Of a stretch of 64,000 nucleotides of DNA, positions 41,452 through 48,906 are shown in pieces. The first letter of the stretch is position 1; each line of letters begins with the position of its first letter. A model generated the notes under the pieces. It saw only the letters and a program-made list of their open reading frames with translations. It was not told the origin of the DNA and did not search any database. Where the stretch lies: NCBI RefSeq assembly GCF_009711085.1, contig NZ_WMKA01000014.1:25355-89354 (forward strand), given 5' to 3'. The stretch is from Cellulosimicrobium composti (lineage in GTDB: Bacteria; Actinomycetota; Actinomycetes; Actinomycetales; Cellulomonadaceae). A program made the position numbers and the translations under genes.

Positions 41452-42923
41452 CAGTACGTGCTCCCCTCGATCAGGTAGGGCGCCAGGCCGTGCCGGCCGC
41501 CCTCGCGTCCGTAGCCGGACTCCTTGTAGCCGCCGAACGGGCTGGTCGGGTCGAACCGGTTGAAGGTGTTGGACCACACGACGCCCGCGCGCAGCTGGTC
41601 CGCCATCCAGAGGATGCGCGACCCCTTCTCCGTCCAGATCCCCGCGGAGAGGCCGTACGGGATGTTGTTCGCCTTGGCGACCGCCTCGGCGGGCGTGCGG
41701 AACGTCAGGACGCTGAGCACCGGCCCGAAGATCTCCTCGCGTGCGATGCGGTGCGCGGCGGAGACGCCCGTGAAGAGCGTCGGGGCGAACCAGTATCCCG
41801 ACGACGGGAGCTCGCAGTCCGGGCTCCAGCGCGTCGCGCCCTCGGCCGTGCCGGCGTCGGCGAGCTCGGTGATGCGCGCGAGCTGCTGCGGCGAGTTGAT
41901 CGCGCCGACGTCGGTGTTCTTGTCCATCGGGTCGCCCACGCGCAGCGTGCCGAGCCGCGCCTTGAGTCGCTCCACGAGCTCCTCGGCGATCGTCTCCTGG
42001 ACGAGGAGGCGCGAGCCGGCGCAGCACACCTGGCCCTGGTTGAAGAAGATGCCGTTGACGATGCCCTCGATCGCCTGGTCGACCGGCGCGTCGTCGAACA
42101 CGATGTTCGCGGCCTTGCCGCCGAGCTCGAGCGTCGCGTGCTTGCGCGTGCCCGCGATCTCCTTCGCGATGCGCTTGCCGACGGCGGTCGAGCCGGTGAA
42201 CGCGATCTTGTCCACGTCCGGGTGGTTGACCAGGGCCGAGCCCGTGGCGCGCGCGCCCGTGACGATGTTGACGACGCCGGGCGGCAGCTCGGCCTGGCGC
42301 AGCAGGTCCGCGAAGAGCAGCGCCGTGAGCGGCGTCGTCTCGGCGGGCTTGAGCACGACCGTGTTGCCCGTCGCGAGCGCGGGCGCGATCTTCCACGCGA
42401 GCATGAGCAGCGGGAAGTTCCACGGGATGACCTGCGCGGCGACGCCGTGCGGTCGCGGGTCCGGCCCGTACCCGGCGTGCTCGAGCTTGTCGGCCCAGCC
42501 CGCGTAGTAGAAGAAGTGCGCGGCGGCCGTCGGGACGTCGACGTCGCGCGACTCCCGGATCGGCTTGCCGTTGTCGAGGGTCTCGAGCACCGCGAACTCG
42601 CGCGAGCGCTCGGCGAGCAGGCGCGCGATGCGGAAGAGGTACTTGGCGCGCTCGCGGCCCGGCATGGGTCCCCACACCTTCTCCTGCGCGCGGCGCGCGG
42701 CGCGGACGGCGCGGTCCACGTCCTCCTCGGTCGCCTCCGCGACCTCGGCGAGGACCTCCTCGGTGGCGGGGTTGACGGTCTTGAACGAGCCGGAGTCCGA
42801 CGCGGGCGTGAACTCGCCGTCGACGAACAGGCCGTACGACGACGCGATGTCGACGACGGAGCGCGACTCGGGGGCCGGCGCGTACTCGAACGGCGAGCCG
42901 GCCGTGCTGGCTGTGGTGGTCAT
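41451..42923 (-). CDS. NAD(P)-dependent aldehyde dehydrogenase
   Basis: A full-length ALDH of 490 residues. Oxyanion Asn169 (PWNF), coenzyme Lys192 (VLKPAE), general-base Glu266 (LELGGK) and the catalytic Cys300 in FFNQGQVCCAGSR are all present. Directly downstream of deoC, whose aldol cleavage releases acetaldehyde, so oxidation of acetaldehyde to acetate is the likely job. It shares one base with the following ALDH-like gene. Confidence 0.88.
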   Translation of the reverse strand: MTTTASTAGSPFEYAPAPESRSVVDIASSYGLFVDGEFTPASDSGSFKTVNPATEEVLAEVAEATEEDVDRAVRAARRAQEKVWGPMPGRERAKYLFRIARLLAERSREFAVLETLDNGKPIRESRDVDVPTAAAHFFYYAGWADKLEHAGYGPDPRPHGVAAQVIPWNFPLLMLAWKIAPALATGNTVVLKPAETTPLTALLFADLLRQAELPPGVVNIVTGARATGSALVNHPDVDKIAFTGSTAVGKRIAKEIAGTRKHATLELGGKAANIVFDDAPVDQAIEGIVNGIFFNQGQVCCAGSRLLVQETIAEELVERLKARLGTLRVGDPMDKNTDVGAINSPQQLARITELADAGTAEGATRWSPDCELPSSGYWFAPTLFTGVSAAHRIAREEIFGPVLSVLTFRTPAEAVAKANNIPYGLSAGIWTEKGSRILWMADQLRAGVVWSNTFNRFDPTSPFGGYKESGYGREGGRHGLAPYLIEGSTY

Positions 42924-42941
42924 GGTGTCCTTCAGTCCCGC

Positions 42942-44003
42942 TCAGTCGACGGTCACGTAGTCGGGGCCCCAGTAGGTGCCGGTGGCGAGCTTGTTGCGCT
43001 GCATGAGCACGTCGTTGAGCAGCGACGACGCCCCGAACCGGAACCAGTCGGGGTCGAGCCAGTCGGCGCCCGCGGTCTCGTTGACCGCGACGAGGTACTT
43101 GATGGCGTCCTTCGACGTGCGGATGCCGCCCGCGGGCTTGACCCCGATCGGCACGCCCGTCAGCGCGCGGAAGTCGCGCACGGCCTCGAGCATGACGATC
43201 GTCACCGGGAGCGTCGCCGCGGGCGAGATCTTGCCGGTGCTCGTCTTGATGAAGTCGGCCCCCGCGAGCATCGCGAGCCAGGACGCGCGGCGCACGTTGT
43301 CGTACGTGGCGAGCTCGCCCGTCTCGAGGATGACCTTGAGGTGCGCGTGGCGCCCGTTCGCCCGGCACTCCTCGCGCACCGCGACGATGTCCTCGTACAC
43401 CTGGGAGTAGCGACCCGAGAGGAACGCGCCGCGGTCGATGACCATGTCGATCTCGTCCGCGCCGGCCTCGACGGCGTCGCGCGTGTCCGCGAGGCGCACC
43501 GCACGGCTCGCGCGCCCGGAGGGGAACGCGGTCGAGACGGCGGCGACCTTGACGCCCGTCCCGGCGAGCGCCTCCACGGCGACGGGGACGAGGTCGTTGT
43601 ACACGCACACGGCGGCAGCGGAGGGGCAGGTCGGGTCCGCGGGCTCGGGGCGCACGGCCTTCGCGGCGAGCGCGCGCACCTTCCCGGGCGTGTCCGCGCC
43701 CTCGAGCGTCGTGAGGTCGACCATGCGGATGATCGTGTCGAGCGCCCAGGCCTTCGAGGTCGTCTTGATCGACCGCGTGCTCAGCGCCGCCGCGCGGCCG
43801 TCCGCGCCGACCTTGTCGACGCCCGGGAGCCCGTGGAGGTAGCGCCGCCAGGCGGTGTCGTCGAGGCTGGCGGACCCGGTCACGGAGCGCGCGAGATCGG
43901 CGATCTCGGAGGCGGACCGGTCGGCGGCGCCCGGGGTCGCCGGCGCCGTCCCGGTGCCCGCCCGGCCGGTCTCGGCGACCGACGTCGGTGTCGTTGTGCT
44001 CAT
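42942..44003 (-). CDS. deoC: Deoxyribose-phosphate aldolase
   Basis: Class I aldolase splitting 2-deoxyribose-5-phosphate into glyceraldehyde-3-phosphate and acetaldehyde. The Schiff-base lysine lies in the ADFIKTSTGK motif; LKVILETGEL and GVKPAGGIRT complete the site. At 353 residues it has an N-terminal extension of roughly 60 residues relative to short DeoC forms. The ATG is 6 nt after a TAACCT -10 box, suggesting a leaderless mRNA. Operon order is deoC, ALDH, ALDH-like. Confidence 0.93.
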   Translation of the reverse strand: MSTTTPTSVAETGRAGTGTAPATPGAADRSASEIADLARSVTGSASLDDTAWRRYLHGLPGVDKVGADGRAAALSTRSIKTTSKAWALDTIIRMVDLTTLEGADTPGKVRALAAKAVRPEPADPTCPSAAAVCVYNDLVPVAVEALAGTGVKVAAVSTAFPSGRASRAVRLADTRDAVEAGADEIDMVIDRGAFLSGRYSQVYEDIVAVREECRANGRHAHLKVILETGELATYDNVRRASWLAMLAGADFIKTSTGKISPAATLPVTIVMLEAVRDFRALTGVPIGVKPAGGIRTSKDAIKYLVAVNETAGADWLDPDWFRFGASSLLNDVLMQRNKLATGTYWGPDYVTVD

Positions 44004-44009
44004 CGCACC

Positions 44010-44015
44010 AGGTTA
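44010..44015 (-). promoter_or_regulatory. Leaderless -10 of deoC
   Basis: TAACCT on the minus strand ends 6 nt before the deoC ATG. The phosphomutase terminator hairpin starts only 7 bp further upstream and occupies the -35 position. Confidence 0.55.
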
Positions 44016-44021
44016 CCCGTC

Positions 44022-44056
44022 GGTACGGCTCGCGGCGGGCCGCCGCGAGCCGTACC
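44022..44056 (-). terminator. Terminator hairpin of the punA-phosphomutase operon
   Basis: GGTACGGCTCGCGGCG at 44022-44037 pairs perfectly with 44041-44056 across a 3-nt loop (16 bp), 5 nt after the phosphomutase stop. Confidence 0.75.
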
Positions 44057-44061
44057 AGAGG

Positions 44062-45909
44062 TCACAGCCCGAGCGCCCTCTGCATGTCCGCCTTCACGCG
44101 GTCGAGGCGAGCCCGTGCGGCGGCGCGGGCCGCGGTGAGGTCGTCGTGGGACGCGTCGGGGGCGACGGGCAGCACGACCTCGAGGTAGCACTTCACCTTC
44201 GGCTCGGTCCCGCTCGGGCGCACGATGACGCGCGTGCCGTCCGCCGTGAGGATGCGCACGCCGTCGGTGGGCGGCAGGCCGTCCAGGCCGGCCGACAGGT
44301 CGGCGACGTCCGAGACGCCGGCCCCCGCGAGCGTGCGCGGGGGAGCGGCCCTCAGGTGCGTCATCGTCTCGCCGATGCGGTCGAGGTCGGTGAACCGCGC
44401 GGAGAGCTGATCGCTCACGTGGAGGCCGTGCTGGCGTGCCAGGTCGTCGAGCGCGTCGACGAGCGTGCGGCCCTCCGCCTTGAGCCGGTTCGCGAGCTGC
44501 GCGACGAGCAGCGCGGCGCTGATGCCGTCCTTGTCGCGCACGTGCGCGGGGTCGACGCAGTAGCCGAGCGCCTCCTCGTAGCCGAACACCAGGCCGTCGA
44601 CACGGGAGATCCACTTGAAGCCGGTGAGCGTCGTGGCGAAGCCGAGCCCGTGCGCGGCCGCGATCTTCCCGAGCAGTCGCGAGGACACCACCGAGCACGC
44701 GAGGACGCCCTGACCGCCGGAGGCCGCGACCCGGCGCGCGACGTCGTCGCCGAGGAGCGCGCCCACCTCGTCGCCGTGCAGCATGCGCCACCCGTTCGAG
44801 CGCGCGGTCTCCGCACCCTGGTAGGTGCCGACGCGCGGGTCGAACACCGCGACGGCGCACCGGTCGGCGTCGGGGTCGTTGGCGAGCACGACGTCCGCGC
44901 CCGCGTCCTGCGCGACGGCGAGCGCGAGGTCCATCGCGCCGGGCTCCTCCGGGTTGGGGAACGCCACGGACGGGAAGTCGGGGTTCGGGTCGAGCTGCTC
45001 CTCGACCGGCACGACGGTCGTGAAGCCCGCGTCGCGCAGCACGTGCGCGACCGTCTCGCCGCCCACGCCGTGCAGCGCGGTGGTGACGACCTTGAGACGC
45101 CGGGGCGCGCCGTCGGACAGCGCGAGGACCGAGCGCACGTACGCGTCGACGACGTCGTGACCCAGGACGGTCCAGCCCGAGCCCGCGCGGGGCACCGCGC
45201 GCGCGGGCCCGACGGCGGCGATGGCGGCGGCGATCCGTGCGTCGTAGGGCGGCACGATCTGGGCGCCCTGGCCCGAGTCGGTGACGACGCGGCCGCCGAG
45301 GTAGACCTTGTACCCGTTGTCGGCCGGGGGGTTGTGGCTCGCGGTGACCATGACGCCCGCGTCCGCGCCGAGCCGTCGCACCGCGAACGCGAGGACCGGC
45401 GTCGGCAGGGCCGACGGGAGCACGAGGACCTCGACGCCCGCCGCGGTGAGCACCGCCGCGCTGTCGACGGCGAACGTCCGCGAGCGGTGCCGCGCGTCGA
45501 AGCCGACGACGACGCGCGGGCGCGACGCCCCGCCCGCGCCCGCGGGCCCGAGCGTGTCGAGCAGGAACGTGCCGAGACCGGCCGCCGCGCGGATCACGAC
45601 CGCGCGGTTCATGCGGTGCGGGCCGGCCGCCATGCGACCGCGCAGTCCCGCGGTGCCGAACTCCAGGGGCCCGGAGAACCGGTCCTGGAGCTCGGCGAGC
45701 GCCGACGCGCGCACGTCGTGCTGGCGCGGGTCGGACGAGTCGGCGAGGTCGAGCAGACGCCGCAGCTCGTCCTGGTCGTCCGCGTCGACGTCGTCGTCGA
45801 TCCACGCCGCGACGCGTTCGAGGAAGGCGGAGCGGTCGGTCCCGGGGTCGAAGGCGGGGTCGTCCGCGGCGTCCGCCGCGTCCCGGTAGCCCGTCGTGCG
45901 GTCGGTCAT
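44062..45909 (-). CDS. Phosphopentomutase/phosphomannomutase-type phosphosugar mutase
   Basis: A 615-residue alpha-D-phosphohexomutase superfamily enzyme. The phosphoserine loop is MVTASHNPPADNGYKVYLGG, the metal loop DPDADRCAVA, and the phosphate-binding end IVRPSGTEPKVKCYLEV. The long PGM2-like form and position one base after punA favour conversion of (deoxy)ribose-1-phosphate to 5-phosphate, feeding deoC just downstream. Mycobacterial orthologues are named PmmB. Substrate preference cannot be settled from sequence. Confidence 0.85.
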   Translation of the reverse strand: MTDRTTGYRDAADAADDPAFDPGTDRSAFLERVAAWIDDDVDADDQDELRRLLDLADSSDPRQHDVRASALAELQDRFSGPLEFGTAGLRGRMAAGPHRMNRAVVIRAAAGLGTFLLDTLGPAGAGGASRPRVVVGFDARHRSRTFAVDSAAVLTAAGVEVLVLPSALPTPVLAFAVRRLGADAGVMVTASHNPPADNGYKVYLGGRVVTDSGQGAQIVPPYDARIAAAIAAVGPARAVPRAGSGWTVLGHDVVDAYVRSVLALSDGAPRRLKVVTTALHGVGGETVAHVLRDAGFTTVVPVEEQLDPNPDFPSVAFPNPEEPGAMDLALAVAQDAGADVVLANDPDADRCAVAVFDPRVGTYQGAETARSNGWRMLHGDEVGALLGDDVARRVAASGGQGVLACSVVSSRLLGKIAAAHGLGFATTLTGFKWISRVDGLVFGYEEALGYCVDPAHVRDKDGISAALLVAQLANRLKAEGRTLVDALDDLARQHGLHVSDQLSARFTDLDRIGETMTHLRAAPPRTLAGAGVSDVADLSAGLDGLPPTDGVRILTADGTRVIVRPSGTEPKVKCYLEVVLPVAPDASHDDLTAARAAARARLDRVKADMQRALGL

Positions 45910-45910
45910 G

Positions 45911-46762
45911 TCACACCAGCTTCGCGATGTCGGCCAGGAGTGCGCTGATCCGGGGCCCCGCGGCCTGGCCGGCCTCGATGACCTCGGCGTGGGAGAGCGG
46001 CGTCGGGCTGATGCCCGCGGCGAGGTTCGTCACGAGCGAGACGCCGAGCACCTCGAGACCGCAGTGGCGTGCCGCGATCGCCTCGAGCGTCGTCGACATG
46101 CCGACGAGGTCCGCCCCGAGGATCCCCGCCATGCGGACCTCGGCGGGGGTCTCGTAGTGCGGGCCCGGGAACTGCGCGTAGACGCCCTCCGGGAGGGTCG
46201 GGTCGACGCGGTGCGCGAGCTCGCGCAGCCGCGGCGAGTAGACGTCGGTGAGGTCGACGAACGTCGGCCCCTCGAGCGGGCTGCGCCCGGTGAGGTTGAT
46301 GTGGTCGGAGAGCAGCACGGGAGTGCCCGCGCCCCACTCCTGGTTGAGCCCGCCGCACCCGTTCGTGAGGATCACCGTCTCGGCGCCGGTGGCCGCGGCC
46401 GTGCGCACCCCGTGCACGACGGCGCGCACCCCCTTGCCCTCGTACAGGTGCGTGCGGGAGCCGAGCACGAGCGCGTGCCGCACGGAGCCGTCGGCGCGCT
46501 CGACGCGGATCGAGCGCGTCACCGACAGGTGGCCCGCGACCGCGGGCGCCGAGAACCCGGGGATCTCGTGCGTCGGGACCTCCGCGACGACCTCGCCCAG
46601 GAGCTCCGCGGCGCCGCCCCAGCCCGAGCCGAGCACGAGGGCCATGTCGTGCCCGTCGACCCCGGTGGCCTGCGCGATGTGGTCGGCCGCGGCCCGGGCC
46701 ACGAGGAACGGGTCGGTCGCGGGGTCGTCGAGCGGGGGTGTGCTCGCAGGCGTCGTCGTCAT
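45911..46762 (-). CDS. punA: Purine nucleoside phosphorylase
   Basis: A trimeric-type PNP of 283 residues. LVLGSGWGGAAELL, the GSRTHLYEGKG phosphate loop, LTNGCGGLNQEWGAGTPVLLSDHIN and MSTTLEAIAARHCG are characteristic. It splits inosine and guanosine to base and ribose-1-phosphate. The ATG at 46762, 7 nt after a TAGCCT -10 box, is preferred over an upstream in-frame start at 46849. The phosphomutase gene follows after one base, so the pentose-1-phosphate is handed on directly. Confidence 0.92.
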   Translation of the reverse strand: MTTTPASTPPLDDPATDPFLVARAAADHIAQATGVDGHDMALVLGSGWGGAAELLGEVVAEVPTHEIPGFSAPAVAGHLSVTRSIRVERADGSVRHALVLGSRTHLYEGKGVRAVVHGVRTAAATGAETVILTNGCGGLNQEWGAGTPVLLSDHINLTGRSPLEGPTFVDLTDVYSPRLRELAHRVDPTLPEGVYAQFPGPHYETPAEVRMAGILGADLVGMSTTLEAIAARHCGLEVLGVSLVTNLAAGISPTPLSHAEVIEAGQAAGPRISALLADIAKLV

Positions 46763-46769
46763 GGTCGCA

Positions 46770-46775
46770 AGGCTA
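46770..46775 (-). promoter_or_regulatory. Leaderless -10 of punA
   Basis: TAGCCT on the minus strand ends 7 nt before the punA ATG; the only promoter seen for punA and the phosphomutase gene. Confidence 0.6.
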
Positions 46776-46877
46776 GTCCGTCCGGGGAGGCGTGACGCGG
46801 CGAGCGGAGCGCCCGCCGCACGCCCCTGACCGGCCCGGGCGTCTCGCATGCTGACACCGCAAGGCGCGTCGGCCTGA

Positions 46878-46883
46878 CAGAAT
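46878..46883 (+). promoter_or_regulatory. Leaderless -10 of the LpdA-like gene
   Basis: CAGAAT ends 7 nt before GTG 46891. An ATG at 46882 overlaps this box and is therefore an unlikely start. Confidence 0.5.
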
Positions 46884-46890
46884 GTCCGGC

Positions 46891-48333
46891 GTGACGCACG
46901 CGAGCATCGACCACCAGGCCACCCGCATCGTCGTCCTCGGAGGTGGGCCCGGCGGCTACGAGGCCGCTCTCGTCGCCCGCCGGCTCGGCGCCGACGTCAC
47001 GGTCGTCGAGCGGCAGGGCCTCGGCGGCGCGGCGGTCCTCACGGACGTCGTCCCGTCCAAGACCCTCATCGCCACGGCGGACTGGATGACCATCGCCGAG
47101 CGCGCCGCCGAGCTCGGCATCCGCCTGCCTGTCGACACCGCGAAGGCGCAGCACCCCGCGATGCGACGCCACATCGTCGACCTGGAGGCCGTGAACTCGC
47201 GCGTCATGGCGCTCGCGGCCGCGCAGTCGGCGGACATCCACGCGCGCCTCGAGCGCGAGGGCGTGCGCGTCGTGCTCGGCGAGGGTCGGCTCGACGGCCC
47301 CGAGAGGGTCGTGGTCGACGCGCCCGACGGCGGCGACGGCCCGCTCGTGCTCGACGCGGACGTGATCCTCCTCGCCGTCGGCGCGACGCCCCGCGTCCTG
47401 CCGACCGCGCAGCCGGACGGCGAGCGCATCCTCACGTGGACGCAGCTCTACAACCTGTCCGAGCTGCCGGAGCGGCTCGTCGTCGTCGGCTCGGGCGTCA
47501 CGGGCGCCGAGTTCGCGGGCGCGTACAACGCGCTGGGCTCGGACGTCGTCCTCGTGTCGAGCCGCGACCGCGTCCTGCCGGGCGAGGACGCCGACGCGGC
47601 GGAGCTGCTCGAGGGCGTGTTCCGCTCGCGCGGGATGACCGTCATGTCGCGCTCGCGCGCCGAGTCCGCCGAGCGCACCGCGGACGGCGTGCGCGTGACG
47701 CTCGCCGACGGCCGGGTCGTCGAGGGCTCCCACGTGCTCATCGCGGTGGGCGCCGTCCCCTCCACGAGCGGCATCGGGCTGGAGGAGGCGGGCGTGCGGC
47801 TCACGCCGAGCGGTCACGTCGAGGTCGACAAGGTGTCGCGCACGTCCGTGCGCGGCGTGTACGCCGCGGGCGACTGCACGGGCGTGCTGCCGCTCGCGTC
47901 GGTGGCGGCGATGCAGGGGCGCGTCGCGATGTCGCACGCGCTCGGCGACGCCGTGACGCCGATCAAGCTGCGGACCGTCGCGGCCAACATCTTCACCGCG
48001 CCCGAGATCGCGACCGTCGGGTACAGCGAGGAGCGGCTCAAGGCGCAGAACAGCAAGTACGTCACGACGATGCTCCCGCTGGCGCGCAACCCGCGCGCGA
48101 AGATGCTCGGCATGCGCGACGGCTTCGTCAAGCTGTTCGCGCACCCCGAGGCGGGGGTCGTGCTGGGCGGGGTCGTCGTCGCGCCGCGCGCGAGCGAGCT
48201 CGTGTTCCCCATCACGCTCGCCGTGTCGCACCGGCTCACGGTCGACGACGTCGCGTCCGCCTTCACGGTCTACCCGTCGCTCTCGGGGTCGATCGCGGAG
48301 GTCGCGCGCATGCTCCACCAGCACGAGAGCTGA
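46891..48333 (+). CDS. lpdA: NAD(P)H-quinone reductase of the lipoamide dehydrogenase fold (LpdA-like)
   Basis: A 480-residue FAD/NAD(P) flavoprotein. FAD motif RIVVLGGGPGGYEAALVARRLG, NAD(P) motif LVVVGSGVTGAEFAGAY and the second FAD motif VYAAGDCTGVLPLASVAAMQG are intact. The redox-active CxxxxC of lipoamide dehydrogenase is missing: the site reads GGAAVLTDVVPSK, with Ala48 and Val53 in the Cys positions. The C-terminal His-Glu dyad is also absent (VYPSLSGS). This matches mycobacterial LpdA (Rv3303c), which reduces quinones and is not a pyruvate dehydrogenase component. Divergent from punA. Confidence 0.82.
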   Translation: MTHASIDHQATRIVVLGGGPGGYEAALVARRLGADVTVVERQGLGGAAVLTDVVPSKTLIATADWMTIAERAAELGIRLPVDTAKAQHPAMRRHIVDLEAVNSRVMALAAAQSADIHARLEREGVRVVLGEGRLDGPERVVVDAPDGGDGPLVLDADVILLAVGATPRVLPTAQPDGERILTWTQLYNLSELPERLVVVGSGVTGAEFAGAYNALGSDVVLVSSRDRVLPGEDADAAELLEGVFRSRGMTVMSRSRAESAERTADGVRVTLADGRVVEGSHVLIAVGAVPSTSGIGLEEAGVRLTPSGHVEVDKVSRTSVRGVYAAGDCTGVLPLASVAAMQGRVAMSHALGDAVTPIKLRTVAANIFTAPEIATVGYSEERLKAQNSKYVTTMLPLARNPRAKMLGMRDGFVKLFAHPEAGVVLGGVVVAPRASELVFPITLAVSHRLTVDDVASAFTVYPSLSGSIAEVARMLHQHES

Positions 48334-48383
48334 GCGCGGGCGCGCAGCCCGGCTCGTCGGGCGAGGGCCGCGCGACCGGATCG

Positions 48384-48857
48384 TCAGAGGCGGCCGTCGA
48401 GCCGCAGGCTCCCGTCGGCGTACGCGAGCTCGGTGAGCTGGAACCCGGGGAACGTGTGCTCGAGGACGCCGCCGAGCAGCGCCTGCACGTCGACCGCGAC
48501 GCGCAGCTCGGGCAGCACGCGCACGGCCTGCGGCGGCAGCCCGCGCGACCGCAGCGCGCGCTGGACGGGGGCCTCGGCGAAGCCGAGGAGCTTGTGCGCG
48601 GGCAGCCCGGCCGCGTTCGCCTCGACCGCGAGGACCGCCGTGCCCGCCACGACGGACTCGACGTGGAGCGTCGCGCGCACGACCGGCACGAGGCGCGCGG
48701 CGAGCCGCAGCGCCGACGGCGGGTCCGGGACCTCGCGCAGGTCGGCGACGACGCGCACGTCGTCCCCCTCGCCGGTCACCGAGCGCACGAACGGCGGCAG
48801 CCCGCCCGTCGCGCGCGCGATCTCGACGGCCTCGGTCACGGTCAGCTCGATGCGCAC
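48384..48857 (-). CDS. Hypothetical protein, 157 residues
   Basis: Not recognised. A soluble, Leu/Val/Arg-rich protein with alternating strands (VRVVADLREV, ATLHVESVVAGTAVLAVEANAAG), no Cys and no membrane segment; it may be an alpha/beta barrel-like lipid- or ligand-binding fold, which is a guess. The GTG start lies 6 nt after a TAGGGT -10 box. Its frame and base use match the neighbours, and it is convergent with the LpdA-like gene. Confidence 0.6.
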   Translation of the reverse strand: MRIELTVTEAVEIARATGGLPPFVRSVTGEGDDVRVVADLREVPDPPSALRLAARLVPVVRATLHVESVVAGTAVLAVEANAAGLPAHKLLGFAEAPVQRALRSRGLPPQAVRVLPELRVAVDVQALLGGVLEHTFPGFQLTELAYADGSLRLDGRL

Positions 48858-48863
48858 CCGTCG

Positions 48864-48869
48864 ACCCTA
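48864..48869 (-). promoter_or_regulatory. Leaderless -10 of the 157-residue protein gene
   Basis: TAGGGT on the minus strand, 6 nt before GTG 48857; the same hexamer as at dapD, dapE and yihY. Confidence 0.55.
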
Positions 48870-48906
48870 ACCCTGCCCCGCGGCGCGGCGGGGGCGGGGA
48901 CCGCGG

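Noticed and set aside
46882..46884. ATG at 46882 as start of the LpdA-like gene
   Set aside because: The ATG overlaps the CAGAAT -10 hexamer; GTG 46891 is 7 nt downstream and fits the leaderless pattern seen throughout.
46891..48333. Dihydrolipoamide dehydrogenase (E3) assignment
   Set aside because: Both redox cysteines and the C-terminal His-Glu dyad are missing, and no 2-oxoacid dehydrogenase genes are nearby.
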